Assembly: GCA_004519485.1 (NCBI GenBank) | Contig: CP038110.1 | Location: 806,001-870,000 of the forward strand | Origin: Nannochloropsis oceanica | Taxonomy: Eukaryota; Sar; Eustigmatophyceae; Eustigmatales; Monodopsidaceae | Length of the DNA: 64,000 nucleotides | Direction of reading: 5' to 3' | Part shown: positions 24,302 to 34,344 of the stretch, in pieces | Layout: every line of letters begins with the position of its first letter | Numbering within the stretch: the stretch's first letter is position 1 | Program-made: the position numbers and the translations under genes | Notes under the pieces: model-generated | Databases searched by the model: none | What the model saw: only the letters and a program-made list of their open reading frames with translations | What the model was told of the DNA's origin: nothing

Positions 24302-25157
24302 GAGGAAAATGTTGCCTCCCTGAAGTATGAGACACTCATACTACTTGGACTGAGACAAATAGCATAGTGCATAAGGGCAAAGAGCCGAGGGCAAGGATGA
24401 GGCGGCAGAGAATAATGATCAGGCGGAAGTGCTTGTCCTTGGCCTGAGGAATGGCATGATACGCTGCCGTTATAACAGAGCGACGTACACTAGAGCCGAA
24501 CCAGCCACCACATTGGAACAAGAGGTAGGAGTGTAGGCGTCGTGGCCGCTCGGAACGATTCTGGTGCGGGAGGTCGCGTGTGAGTTGATGACCAACAACA
24601 GGCCCTCGGACATCTCGACGAACGTCTTAACGAAAAAGGGGGGATAGGCTGCCAACCCATCTGATTCCATGGCACATTATCAAAGATGTATCGAGTGGTA
24701 AACATCTATCAATGCGACGTGTGCCCTGTAAAACCACCCGTTCCCGCGAAGGACTGGCCACCGCGCAGAGGTAATAAAATATATGTGTATCTGGGGGAGA
24801 GTCCGATAATGGCCAGCAAGAGTTGACGTAAGACCTGAATGAATATCGGCCGGGGCATCAAATAACCAGGACAAAATTGCGTGCTGGATCCCGCCCCACC
24901 CGACCAGGTACTCAACTCTGCATCTTCCTATTCCGTCCATTCCAATCCCAATAAACCAGAGAAACCTGTGCTTTTCGGGGTGTTGGAAAAGAGGAAGCGA
25001 AGCCGCTTTCCGCTCGGTTCGGAGTGAAAGGGTACAGTGATCCAAAATACTGGTTTGGGGCTGTCATCGCGGCTGCCGTCGTGCTTGTTAAATGCTTTGA
25101 GTACTTATTTCTTACCCGCATACAACACTCAAATACAACACGCACAGGCCAGCTTCG
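24302..25157. other. divergent upstream region with unresolved hydrophobic ORF pieces
   Basis: Lies between the low-complexity protein (minus) and CDK11 (plus). Minus-strand frames at 24336-24521 (RLIIILCRLILALGSLPLCT) and 24709-24915 (FIQVLRQLLLAIIGL) look like membrane segments and could be 5' exons of the minus gene. I found no splice chain that joins them in frame, so they are not called. Confidence 0.3.
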
Positions 25158-25355
25158 GTGGCTGGACGACGAGCCGAGGGAGGGGTGATGATGGAGGGAG
25201 AAGGAGAAGGAGAAGGAGGAGGAGGCGGGGCCGCCCTCGAAAAGAGGAGCACCAACGACAAGGAGGATGAATGTAAGGAAGGGCTTTTGGCCAAGGAAGA
25301 GGCCTTGCGGGCGTTGCTTCTGCAACGCAAGAAACAAGAGGAGGCACAGAGTGAG

Positions 25356-25405
<50 letters not shown>

Positions 25406-27245
25406 CCAGGGGGGAGGGAGGACGACAGCAATGGAGGAGGGCACAAGTCGGCGGAATGGCCACCAGTATCAGCGCCAAGAAAAGGAGGGACAGGAGCAGG
25501 AAGAGGAGAGGGAGCAAGAGAAGGTGGGAGAGGAAAGGCAGGAGAGCAGGAACCCGGACGGGAAGAACGGCGGGGGACAAGACCGCGGCAGCAGAAGCAG
25601 CAGTGACAACAACAACCACAGCAACAGAAAAATCAGGGGGGAAAGTAGTCGTTGGAGCGAAGGAGAGGAGGAGGAGGAGGAAGAAGAAGAGGAGGAGGTT
25701 GAAGGCATAGGAGGAGGAGGAGGACGACAGGGCAGGAGAAAAATGGAGGAGGAGGAGGATGAAGAGAGGGGAGCACGTCGCGTGCCACGGGGATCGCCCC
25801 CTCCCTCTCCCCATTCTTCCCCCCCGCCTTCCTCCAGGTCGCGGGCGTCCTCGATAGCGTCGCCCAAGAAGAAGACGAAGGAGGAGGAAGGGAGGGAAGA
25901 AGGGAAGGAAGAGAAGGCTGGGGCTGGGACGGGCACTGCCAAGAAGAGGGGGCGGTGGGATGACTCTTCGAGTGAGGAGGAAAGTGACGAGGAGGATGTG
26001 GTGGAGGAGGAAGGCAGAGGGGGGGCAAAGGAAAAGGAGGAGGAGGAGACGGAGGAAAGGTTTGAGGAAATGAAGAGGTTGTTTGCCAGCAAAAAGGGGG
26101 CGGAAAGGATGGAGGTGGATGGGGGGGAGCGAGGGAGAGAAGGAGAGGGAAAGTCGGAACGAGGGGGGGGGCGGATGACGCCTACACCAACACCGATCCG
26201 AGGGGAGGGAGGAAGGGAGGACCTGGACGTGGCGGAGAGAGGAGGAGGGGAGGGAGGGAAGGGCGCGTCCTCGCATCAGCGACGGGTGCCTTCGGACACA
26301 TACAACCCCCTCTTGTCGGGCTGTCGGAGCGTGGAGCATTACGAGAGGGTAGGCATGATCGCCCAGGTAGGCGGGAGGGAGGGAGGAAGGGGGCAGAAGG
26401 GACTGCGGTTGCGGAGCTGACGTATCTTGCCCACTCACCCCCCCACCCACGGTGCCTGTCTGTCACAGGGGACGTACGGCGTGGTTTTCAAGGCTCGGAA
26501 CGGCCGGACGAAGGAGATTGTAGCGCTCAAGCAGGTGGGTACGCTGATCCCCACCCTCTGCAATTCTCGTTCTCTCACACCCCGCCGTCACCCCCGCCCG
26601 CCCTTCCTCCTTCAGGTGAAACTCCACACCGGCACCGCCCGCAAGGAGGGCTTCTCGGTGAACGCCCTGCGAGAGATCAACATCCTCCTCGCTCTTCGCC
26701 ACCCCAACATCGTCGGTGTACGGGAGATGGTGGTGGGCAACAGCCTTGACAAGGTTTACATGGTCATGGATCACTTCGACAACGACCTGAAGGTAAGCCT
26801 TCCCTCCCTCCCTCCCTCCCTCCCTCCCTCCCTCCCTCTACGATTGATTCCCCCCAATGTCAGAAGGGCGAGTCCTCGTTTTCCGGCCTGTCGTGACCAC
26901 CCCTCCCTCCCTCCCTCCCTCCCTCCCTCCCTCCCCAGCATGTCCTGGACACGGTCCCTCACCTCCTCTCGGAGGGCGACAAGAAGTGGCTCATGCGCCA
27001 GCTGCTGCTCGGGATCGAGTACATGCACGCGCGGTGGTACCTGCACCGGGACCTCAAGGTTCGTCATCCCCCTCCTCCCTCCTCCCTCCTTCCTCGTCCA
27101 CGCCCTCCCTTCTTCTCCTACTCACTTCCCCCCGCTCCTCCCTCCCTCCCTTTCCCCAGACGTCCAACATCCTCGTCACGTGTCACCAGGGCCACCTTGC
27201 CATCGGCGATCTCGGCCTCGCCCGCACCTACGGCAGCCCCCTGCG
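25158..27245 (+). CDS. CDK11: CDK11 (PITSLRE-type) kinase, 5' part, cut by the assembly gap
   Basis: Cyclin-dependent kinase of the CDK11 group, which acts in transcription and splicing. Exons 25158-26366, 26469-26534, 26616-26792, 26939-27058 and 27160-27245 join in frame; the next donor follows at 27246 and the rest is lost in the N gap. The N-terminal 390 residues are acidic, Glu/Ser/Lys-rich with a run of about 17 Gln, as in other CDK11 proteins. CRSVEHYERVGMIAQGTYG matches the start of the CDK11 kinase domain. Lys424 sits in VALK, HRDLKTSN is at 520-527, and LARTYGSPL after the DFG position is the CDK11 hallmark. Two departures: the helix C motif is SVNALRE rather than PITSLRE, and the metal-binding motif reads DLG (541-543), not DFG. 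The start Met is the first in the frame and is not certain. Confidence 0.9.
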
Positions 27246-27272
27246 GTGCGTCTTCCCCTCTCCCTCACCCTT

Positions 27273-27372
27273 NNNNNNNNNNNNNNNNNNNNNNNNNNNN
27301 NNNNNNNNNNNNNNNNNNNNNNNNNNNNNNNNNNNNNNNNNNNNNNNNNNNNNNNNNNNNNNNNNNNNNNNN
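27273..27372. other. assembly gap of exactly 100 N
   Basis: A run of 100 undetermined bases, the conventional size for a gap of unknown length. It separates the CDK11 coding region from a telomere-repeat array. Confidence 0.99.
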
Positions 27373-27724
27373 TTAACCCTAACCCTAACCCTAACCCTAA
27401 CCCTAACCCTAACCCTAACCCTAACCCTAACCCTAACCCTAACCCTAACCCTAACCCTAACCCTAACCCTAACCCTAACCCTAACCCTAACCCTAACCCT
27501 AACCCTAACCCTAACCCTAACCCTAACCCTAACCCTAACCCTAACCCTAACCCTAACCCTAACCCTAACCCTAACCCTAACCCTAACCCTAACCCTAACC
27601 CTAACCCTAACCCTAACCCTAACCCTAACCCTAACCCTAACCCTAACCCTAACCCTAACCCTAACCCTAACCCTAACCCTAACCCTAACCCTAACCCTAA
27701 CCCTAACCCTAACCCTAACCCTAA
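27373..27724 (+). repeat. telomere repeat array (CCCTAA)n
   Basis: About 58 uninterrupted copies of the six-base unit. On the plus strand CCCTAA runs toward the right-hand sequence, the orientation expected at the left end of a chromosome whose interior is to the right. It starts directly after the N gap and ends directly against the first copy of dispersed repeat A. Confidence 0.97.
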
Positions 27725-27986
27725 GGCGTCGTCATCAATTGGAGGGGAAACAATTATTTGTGGACCCGTGGGCCGCGGAACACTCCAAATTGAGGGACGG
27801 GAAGCTCAAAACCACACAAACCCCAGGACGACGTCACCAAGACTGCATAGAGTTTTGTACATTGTATTTTCCTTCATGTGTGTTGGTAAGCGGGTATGTG
27901 GTTCAGTAGTTTGTGGAGAGATAAGAACGCGGAAAACAATCTTTTTAAGTGCGCGACAGACAGACAAAAATCGATTAATACTTTAG
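27725..27986 (+). repeat. subtelomeric repeat A, copy 1 (truncated by the telomere)
   Basis: First of six related segments. Shared landmarks are TCATCAATTGGAG, GGGCCGCGGAACACTCCAA, AAACCACACAAACC, a TTGTATTTT/CATGTGT block, AGAACGCGGAAAACA and a terminal ATCGATTAATACTTT. The upstream part present in copies 2 and 6 is missing here because telomere repeats begin inside the element. Confidence 0.85.
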
Positions 27987-28006
27987 AAGATTATGCACAG
28001 GTGCTC

Positions 28007-30097
28007 ATGATTTACACTACAAATTTATGGATTACGCAGAGGAAGGGCCTATCCGTATCACTTATCGTAGCCATTCTATATTTTTGGTACGCTTGCTCGA
28101 CTAAATTGCTGTCTGGAATCAGCCATAAGCTAGGAGGCAATGTGGGTAATGCAGTGTCGGGGACTTTGTTCAAGGACAACAGGAAAACTACTCCATTCTT
28201 CGATAGCACGGAAGTTCCTCACATCCCGGAAAATCTGGTGAAGGAATGTAATGTTCCTGTCATTGGCGTCACCACCACTATAAAATCCTCAAGCAAATGC
28301 ATTGAAGAGGTCAATAAGATAATGCCAGTCGTGGTTGTTGGAGATCTTGGATCCCCAAGGTACTCTTTCAATAGTACTGGCTTGGAAAGCTCTAACACCG
28401 TCGATTATTTGTCCCTTGAGGTTCAAAGGGAGCTGTTTCCGGAGTTGGTTGCCGTACTTCCAGTTGGAAGCTTCTCCCGGAAAAACATTGGGTATATCCG
28501 TGCATTACAAACAGGTGCATGCTATGTCTGGGACTTTGATGAAGAAAATTGCCCCACTCCTGAGACCGTCAATCTTCTCACCTCCTTACGACAAGATACA
28601 TCACTAAAAAGTAGCCTCTTTCTTACGTCGGAGCATGAAGTTGTCAACCCTTACTTATTATACGGGTCAAGGTCCTTCATGTGGCCAAGGGGATACCCCT
28701 TCGAGCTTATCGACTCGAAAGACTTCCCCAGACTGTTGAATGGACCTGAGGGGATAATTGATGTCGTACAGGTCATGCAGACCCATGATCCTGACGTCGA
28801 TGCCAATTGGCGTCTTCTCAATTCCCAGGAATTGCCATTTACATGGACATCCAACAGTGCGATCGATGAATCACTTATCACCATTGATGCCTCCCGATGG
28901 GCACCTTTCAATGCTCAGGCCACCTTGCTGTCACGCCGGGCGGTGCGCATTGCATTATTACCACACACGGTACACGGACGTGTTGCTGACATTTGGCGTT
29001 CATATTTCATGCAATACTTGATGAAACGGTTTGACCAGACAGGATTCCTTGCATTCTCAGGAGGGATGGTCGATCATCATAGGAATTCTCACTCCATTAT
29101 GGCCGATAGGCAGGCGGAGTCACCATTGTATGATCAAGTGATGAAGCTGGTCAAATATCTTGACACCCGTCCCATTTCGAAAGCCGACCCGATGGAGGAA
29201 TTTTTGCTCTTAATTGATGACGCGCATCAAAGAGGATTTGTTCAGGCTGCTGATGTACAAACTGCACTTGTTTGGGCGCAACAACTTGGGCGGTACGAAG
29301 CAGGCATAACACTGAAAGAGTGGAGCAGCCAGGGCGTTTCCTATCCAATAAAGAAGAACAAAGCAGGGGCAGTTTTGCACGTTAATCACGGTCACATTGA
29401 AATAATCCCGACTTGGATGGCACTCCATAGTCACAAATTCCAGAGCGTATACGTCTACAGCCCGCTGGCATATCCTGAATGCCCCATGGTGAGTGGCATC
29501 GAGGTTAGGTGCATATCCGGCGATGTCAAAGGGTTAACTGCATACTCGAGTATGGTCCATGCCATTGAAAGTTTCGTGCAAGGACCAAAGGATCCCACTA
29601 TTGAAGGCTTTGTCTTCCTCCACGATGATGTTGTCTGGCGTAACAATGACAAGCTGGATGGCAACCAGTCGTACTGTGTACAAAATCGCAGATTTATCCC
29701 GGCCGATTCACAGGGCTGGTATTGGACAAATCAACGCTCGGGGACACAAGCAATGGACGTCCTAGACAAACGCTTAGGAAAGTCAGTGGAATACTTCCAT
29801 GGTCAGGCTGATGAATTTTACGTTGCAGTTCAGGACTTTAAATCATTTATAGGGATTGGAAGTGAGATGGTCCGCGCGGGGCTTTTCCTAGAAATAGCAG
29901 TTCCAACGATATTTGCCTCCTTTCTAGGGAAAAATATGCGTTTGCCGCGACAAGTCGGGCTGCTGACATATTGGGATCAGCGAAGGACTGACTTTCGTTT
30001 GAATATCCAAGAATTCTGTGCTCACGAAGCGACTACGTTTTCGCACCCTTACAAGCTCTCAGCAAGCGATGGCATTTTGGCCCACCTTACGTGCTGA
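28007..30097 (+). CDS. STELLO-like (DUF288) type II membrane protein, putative glycosyltransferase
   Basis: A 696-residue single-exon protein if ATG 28007 is the start. The frame is open back to 27896, but that part lies in repeat A and is unlikely to be coding. Residues about 14-33 (SLIVAILYFWYACSTKLL) form one signal-anchor, implying a Golgi type II protein with a lumenal catalytic part. STELLO/DUF288 signatures: VVVVGDLGSPRYS, RKNIGYIRALQTGA, NPYLLYGSRSFMWPRGYPF, THDPDVDANWRL, WAPFNAQATLL and HGRVADIWRSYF. In plants STELLO proteins are Golgi-located and affect cellulose-synthase assembly; the same role here is not shown. The C-terminal ~300 residues contain a second segment with FLHDDVVW and are less conserved. 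The gene lies about 280 bp from the telomere array. Confidence 0.88.
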   Translation: MIYTTNLWITQRKGLSVSLIVAILYFWYACSTKLLSGISHKLGGNVGNAVSGTLFKDNRKTTPFFDSTEVPHIPENLVKECNVPVIGVTTTIKSSSKCIEEVNKIMPVVVVGDLGSPRYSFNSTGLESSNTVDYLSLEVQRELFPELVAVLPVGSFSRKNIGYIRALQTGACYVWDFDEENCPTPETVNLLTSLRQDTSLKSSLFLTSEHEVVNPYLLYGSRSFMWPRGYPFELIDSKDFPRLLNGPEGIIDVVQVMQTHDPDVDANWRLLNSQELPFTWTSNSAIDESLITIDASRWAPFNAQATLLSRRAVRIALLPHTVHGRVADIWRSYFMQYLMKRFDQTGFLAFSGGMVDHHRNSHSIMADRQAESPLYDQVMKLVKYLDTRPISKADPMEEFLLLIDDAHQRGFVQAADVQTALVWAQQLGRYEAGITLKEWSSQGVSYPIKKNKAGAVLHVNHGHIEIIPTWMALHSHKFQSVYVYSPLAYPECPMVSGIEVRCISGDVKGLTAYSSMVHAIESFVQGPKDPTIEGFVFLHDDVVWRNNDKLDGNQSYCVQNRRFIPADSQGWYWTNQRSGTQAMDVLDKRLGKSVEYFHGQADEFYVAVQDFKSFIGIGSEMVRAGLFLEIAVPTIFASFLGKNMRLPRQVGLLTYWDQRRTDFRLNIQEFCAHEATTFSHPYKLSASDGILAHLTC

Positions 30098-30638
30098 TTT
30101 GGGACTCTGATTGTAATTCTTCTTTCAAGAACCCTTCTAAAACTAGGTCATTACGCGACCATCCCAAGCATTCACAGTCTGAGGATGCATAATAAGAAGC
30201 TTCTCCCCTCTATTGTTGCCTTTAAGTATGTCCGGATCAAAGCACCCCTCGTTCCTCGCTATCGTAATGAAAGCAAGGTAGATCGATATAGCCGTCATGT
30301 CGACATCGTTCACTCGTCATCGATCATTTCCGCTTTTCTTGGTGTTGAGTGTATAAAATCTCGCTCGAGGCAATCCCCAGTCGTGTGGAATCCTTAAAAT
30401 GGTGTTGTCTCACAAAACAACTGTTTTCCATTCGCTTCACACTTATGGACGCGCTTGCCATCGCCGCGGTACACTTATTGGGGCCACGGGAAACTCTCCG
30501 ATCAACAAGGCTTCTAAAGCAATCGCAAAAACTCGAGTGCGCTCCATTTCTCCGACATAACCATAATAAACGATTGGAGGGCGATTCCCTACGGAAACAG
30601 TGTCTTTGTTGCAGTGGCATACGGCGGATCAACGCGAA

Positions 30639-31028
30639 TCATGTGAACAATTCCTCTGAAAAGTGTATTAACTCCCCATCCTCCTCTCCGTTGTCGTCCA
30701 CATGCACTTCCGTCCCGTCCTCTTGTCGTTTATCCCTCTCTACCCTTGTTCTTTTTCGCGACCTTATGGCCCGAGGGGAGGGCGGCAGCGTTGTACTCGA
30801 CCCTTTTGTGCTTGGCCCCGCCGCCCGTAGGTCATCTCTGCATGCTTCGCATTCTGCTTCCAGCCGCTTGCACTTCCCCTGCTCCTTGCGTTTGCAAAAG
30901 CGGCAATGTTGTTTTTGGTGGTAGGCATCATGCGTTCGCGGCTTTCTCAAGCAATTCCTTCGGTCTGGCGCGGTCTGCAGGACCCCCACGGGTGCCACTG
31001 ATGGGCAGAAATCATCAATTAGGGTCAT
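30639..31028 (-). CDS. small Cys-rich ORF, doubtful
   Basis: A 129-codon minus ORF whose middle reads QHCRFCKRKEQGKCKRLEAE followed by CEAC. The paired cysteines suggest a small zinc-binding module. The C-terminal part is basic (RAIRSRKRTRVERDKR) and then acidic. No family is recognised and no neighbour supports it. It could be a relic from a mobile element, since a Helitron fragment lies nearby on the same strand. Confidence 0.25.
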   Translation of the reverse strand: MTLIDDFCPSVAPVGVLQTAPDRRNCLRKPRTHDAYHQKQHCRFCKRKEQGKCKRLEAECEACRDDLRAAGPSTKGSSTTLPPSPRAIRSRKRTRVERDKRQEDGTEVHVDDNGEEDGELIHFSEELFT

Positions 31029-31286
31029 AACACACCTATGGAGGCAATAGATGGCAAAAAAAAATGTGTTTTAGTGTTGTTTTGTAGGGTTAAAAGGATG
31101 GAAAGAAGGCAAGAACAATTTGAATTCCTTGCACGGAAAATAGCGCATGATCAAAATACCGCAAATTCATGTTCGGCACAGATCTTGAATCGAACCGGCG
31201 AGACGAAAAAAGTACTTAAAGATCAGAATTAGCGGTCCATAAAGGCGGGCAAGAAATAGAAAAAGGTTGAGAATCACCCAAAACTG

Positions 31287-31691
31287 CTAGATATTGGCGG
31301 ACTTTTCGTCATCAAGCTCATTTTTTGGTTCATTTTGTGCGCGAAGTCGAGAGAAGGCCCTTGAGACTGAAACGTCTCCTGAGCGCTCCGACCCCAATTG
31401 TTGTCCTCCATTCCTTAAAGGGACCCTGATCTCTCTGTCGACCTTAGGGGCATCGTTGTCCCCTACCAAAATAGATTCCGGGATGAAGGGCGCCAATTCA
31501 GATCGACCGGTGGGCAGGTTGTACCGACAGGCATCTGCGTCTTTTCCAGGAGGTATCAAACGAAGGACGACATCCGGGAGATCACCAGGCGTTGGTAATT
31601 CATTCTCTCGGGCCTCGTTGATTGCCTGTGCATAAGCACCTGTCGCGTTCCTAAATTGGCAAAGGATGCGAGGCCCATGGCCAATGCCCAT
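31287..31691 (-). mobile_element. Helitron Rep (helitron-like N domain) fragment
   Basis: A 134-codon minus frame containing DACRYNLPTGRSELAPFIPE followed by a short spacer and DREIRVPLRNGG. This order (YNxPT, a 'VAAIIP'-like block, then R-DI-V plus a GG turn) is how the Helitron helicase-like N domain begins. Only this N-terminal piece is seen: no nuclease (HUH) motif or helicase follows in the window, so it is a remnant. It abuts repeat A copy 2. Confidence 0.5.
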
Positions 31692-31953
31692 ATTTTGATG
31701 GCGTCATCATCAATTGGAGGGGGAACAATGACTTGTGGACCCGCGGGCCGCGGAACACTCCAATTTGAGGCACGGGAAGCTTAAAACCACACAAACCACG
31801 TGAGCACATCGCAAGGACTGCTATATAGTCTTGTGCATTGTATTTTTCTTCATGTGTTTTGCTAAGCATGCAAGTGCGTTGGTGGTTTGTGGGAAGAGAA
31901 GAACGCAGAAAACCATCGTTTTACAGACACCAAAAATCGATTAATACTTTGGG
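31655..31953 (+). repeat. subtelomeric repeat A, copy 2
   Basis: A long copy starting with a GGCCCATGGCCAATGCCCAT block shared with copy 6, then the TCATCAATTGGAG and CCGCGGGCCGCGGAACACTCC landmarks, ending in ATCGATTAATACTTT. Confidence 0.85.
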
Positions 31954-32433
31954 TATGATTTTTTTTTTAACCGCATCGTGCCTTACACGTTTTTTCACAC
32001 GGGAAGCTTTGGCGAACGGACTCCAGATGACTTTCGCGGTACTGGAGCATGTCGTCCGCCCAAGGCAAATTGCAGTGGCGTGCGACCTGTCCCTTTCGAC
32101 TTCCTCCCCCATTGCCCTTTCGTTCACCTTCCTCCCCTCCCAAATATAGAAGAAAATTACAGCCCTTTGGCCATAAGCAACAGAGGACCCCAAAAAAAGA
32201 AAAATTGCTTTTTGATACACTTTCCTGAATTCATCGGCCACTCGATTTTCAAATAAAATTCAGCTGACCAAAGATTCGAAGGATTTCAGGACGGAGCAAG
32301 AGGGACAGATCTTCCGTGGACGGTGGCAGATGTTGTGGTCAACGAAGAGACTTGTCTGGCGTACAATGAAAAACCTGACCGATTGCGTTTATCACGAAAA
32401 ATTGTAGGGTACTATCATAAGAAATTTTAACAA

Positions 32434-33477
32434 ATGATTTCTAAACAACGTCGGCTGGTTGGATTATTACTCGTGGCAATTTTGTGTCTTATTGGATTTC
32501 GTCGTCCCTTAGGTGTTTCAGATGGCCAATCGCTTGTCCAGGCAGCGCATAGTAGCCTATATGTCTGGCTCGAGAGGGTGGCCTCTTACGCTACGAACGC
32601 ATACATTTTCGAAGAAGTCCTCATTCACAAGCTCCAAGAGGCGTCGTTTGCGCCTCCTTTCGTTTCCACTTTGGACAGGATACTCTTCGTGATAATGTGC
32701 TCCTCCGATAAGAAAGAGCGTATAAGCTGGCTTAGCCAGACATGGCTTGCTTGGGTTTCACCACGCAACGTGGTGCTTCTATCTGATACCGAGATACCAG
32801 GGTACAATGTAACGCTGCTTCCCAGCTTGCCAGGAGATTCCTATGTGAAGACTAAGTTTCCTAATCCAAACAATTACGACGCAGCCAATATACGCCATTT
32901 GCTATCTGTGCAATGGCTGGGCAAAGTGAGACAAGAGGCCTTAGACGGCTTCGATTGGGTCTTCATGGTGGACGATGACACCTTCGTCAATCTTCCCATG
33001 CTATTATTGCTGGTGCGCCAGATTCCTTCCTCACTCCCATTACTTGTGGGCTACATATGGGACTCCCCCCCTGGGAAAATTTACCTAAAAGATGTTGCAT
33101 GGCCGTCGGGTGGTGCTGGTATGTTGTTCACCAAAGAGGGCTTTAAAAGAGTAGCGAGCAATCTCTTCGAGCCAGTATGTGATATGAGGAGATGTCTGAA
33201 TGATGTCACGATTGGTCTCTGTGCGACCGCATCCAAAGTCACCAAGGTGCACTCAGACAAATTTCGACCTGAACGCATTGAAGGAGGTTCCCCTGGAGTT
33301 GCCTTAGAACGTGACGCAGGGGCAGCGGTGACGATACATCGCGTGATCAAGTGGCAGCATGCCATTGACTATACCTGTCTAATATCAAAACGTTTCGACT
33401 GGTCACACACATTGTGCAGAAATCTTACAGATCCTTGTGACCCAGTGTACCACATGGAGCAATCAAAAATTGTTTGA
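32434..33477 (+). CDS. GT31/fringe-like type II glycosyltransferase
   Basis: A 347-residue single-exon protein. Residues about 8-24 (LVGLLLVAILCLIGF) form a signal-anchor, so a Golgi type II topology is expected. The core carries DWVFMVDDDTFVNLPML, the DxD metal/nucleotide-sugar site and context of GT31 and fringe-type beta-1,3-glycosyltransferases. It is followed by AWPSGGAGMLFTKEGF, the family's 'GGAG' acceptor-side loop, and CLNDVTIGLCA, matching the conserved 'D(D/V)..G.C' segment. HSDKFRPERI corresponds to the conserved His-containing region near the C-terminus. The sugar donor and acceptor cannot be told from sequence. It lies downstream of repeat A copy 2. Confidence 0.85.
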   Translation: MISKQRRLVGLLLVAILCLIGFRRPLGVSDGQSLVQAAHSSLYVWLERVASYATNAYIFEEVLIHKLQEASFAPPFVSTLDRILFVIMCSSDKKERISWLSQTWLAWVSPRNVVLLSDTEIPGYNVTLLPSLPGDSYVKTKFPNPNNYDAANIRHLLSVQWLGKVRQEALDGFDWVFMVDDDTFVNLPMLLLLVRQIPSSLPLLVGYIWDSPPGKIYLKDVAWPSGGAGMLFTKEGFKRVASNLFEPVCDMRRCLNDVTIGLCATASKVTKVHSDKFRPERIEGGSPGVALERDAGAAVTIHRVIKWQHAIDYTCLISKRFDWSHTLCRNLTDPCDPVYHMEQSKIV

Positions 33478-33753
33478 TAAATTCAGGAAGAAGTTGCTAC
33501 AACCTTATAGAAACAAAAATTCCTTCTTCTAAGAGAAGACAGTGAAAGAAAGCTTTGTAGACTCTTCGTAGTCTTTAAGGCATGATGCTAGCTGAGAGCA
33601 AAAACAAACGCTGACAGCATTGTCTCTAGGGTGGCCGCGATTGCTCGGTGAGACAATGCGCAAGCTATGGCCAGGATTTGCCATAAGCTCAATATCTACG
33701 CCACGGCCCCGCGGATGGAGAAGGACAAATACTATGTGGCCCTCCATCCTCAC

Positions 33754-33949
33754 CTACAGGTTCAATGACGAGGCTTATTGGGCAGCAGCCTCCGACCAGC
33801 CGGATTGATTTTTCCCGTCGGCCGTATTGGATCTTGAGAAAGGACAGACCTACAGGTTCCATGACGAGGCTTATTGGGCAGCAGCCTTCGACCGGCCGGA
33901 TCGATTTTTCCCGTCGGCCATATTGGATCTGCCTTTAGAAAGGACAGAC
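33754..33949 (+). repeat. tandem duplication of about 96 bp
   Basis: Two adjacent units begin CTACAGGTTC and share ATGACGAGGCTTATTGGGCA and the H2A-like stretch GATTTTTCCCGTCGGCC. They differ at a handful of bases and by a short insertion near the end of the second unit. Confidence 0.8.
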
Positions 33950-34113
33950 GTCTTTGGGTTAGTGATGCAGCGGATGTCTATATGACTGCAGTATTAGAGG
34001 GACTGGCACTCGATATTATGGCCTTTGTGAGCAGGAAATATTGTTCGAGCCCGATGATTACTGATGAGATGGTTAAAGAAGAAATTAGGTCCAGCATCCA
34101 TAAGCCAATTTGA
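33798..34113 (+). pseudogene. histone H2A-like relic
   Basis: The second unit leads into a frame of about 75 codons: RPAGSIFPVGHIGSAFRK corresponds to the H2A N-terminal fold (typical AGLQFPVGRI..LLRKG), VYMTAVLEGLALDIM to the central helix (VYLAAVLEYLTAEIL) and MITDEMVKEEIRSSI to the late helix. The first unit reads AGLIFPVGRIGS, identical in style to real H2A, then stops. There is no Met at the expected N-terminus, the nucleosome acidic patch is altered, and a duplicated 5' part interrupts it. It is best called a decayed or rearranged H2A copy. A divergent expressed variant using an upstream exon is less likely. Confidence 0.6.
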
Positions 34114-34344
34114 GCAACAAGAAGTATTTGCAAAGTGAGCCATGGATTATGTCCGTGAGAAATGGTCGATGAAACAGCATAATTTACTTCAGAACGTCGA
34201 AGTCCGGCCTCCCGATTTGTGGGCATAGAATTCTTCCCGCCTAGAATTGAGTTTGACCCCCGAAATGAGGCGAAAGGGGACGTCAAGGGGTTCCTCAACC
34301 AATTTACAAAACGGCGACTTTATATATGTATAGTCCCTATATAT

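Larger units (their letters stand above)
30098..32433. other. subtelomeric spacer with repeats and relics
   Basis: Between the STELLO-like and GT31-like genes. It contains a Cys-rich minus ORF (30639-31028), a Helitron Rep fragment (31287-31691) and repeat A copy 2. The remaining sequence has only short ORFs. Confidence 0.5.

Noticed and set aside
24912-26450. 512-codon minus ORF that looks strongly hydrophobic
   Set aside because: Antisense of the acidic N-terminal exon of CDK11, which matches a known family in the other strand.
26427-27986. Long ORF crossing the N gap with an Asn-Pro or Leu-Thr repeat
   Set aside because: It is made of intron, unknown bases and telomere repeat read as protein.
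31180-31215. B-box-like GGTTCGATTC on the minus strand
   Set aside because: The flanking bases do not pair as a T-stem and no cloverleaf can be drawn.
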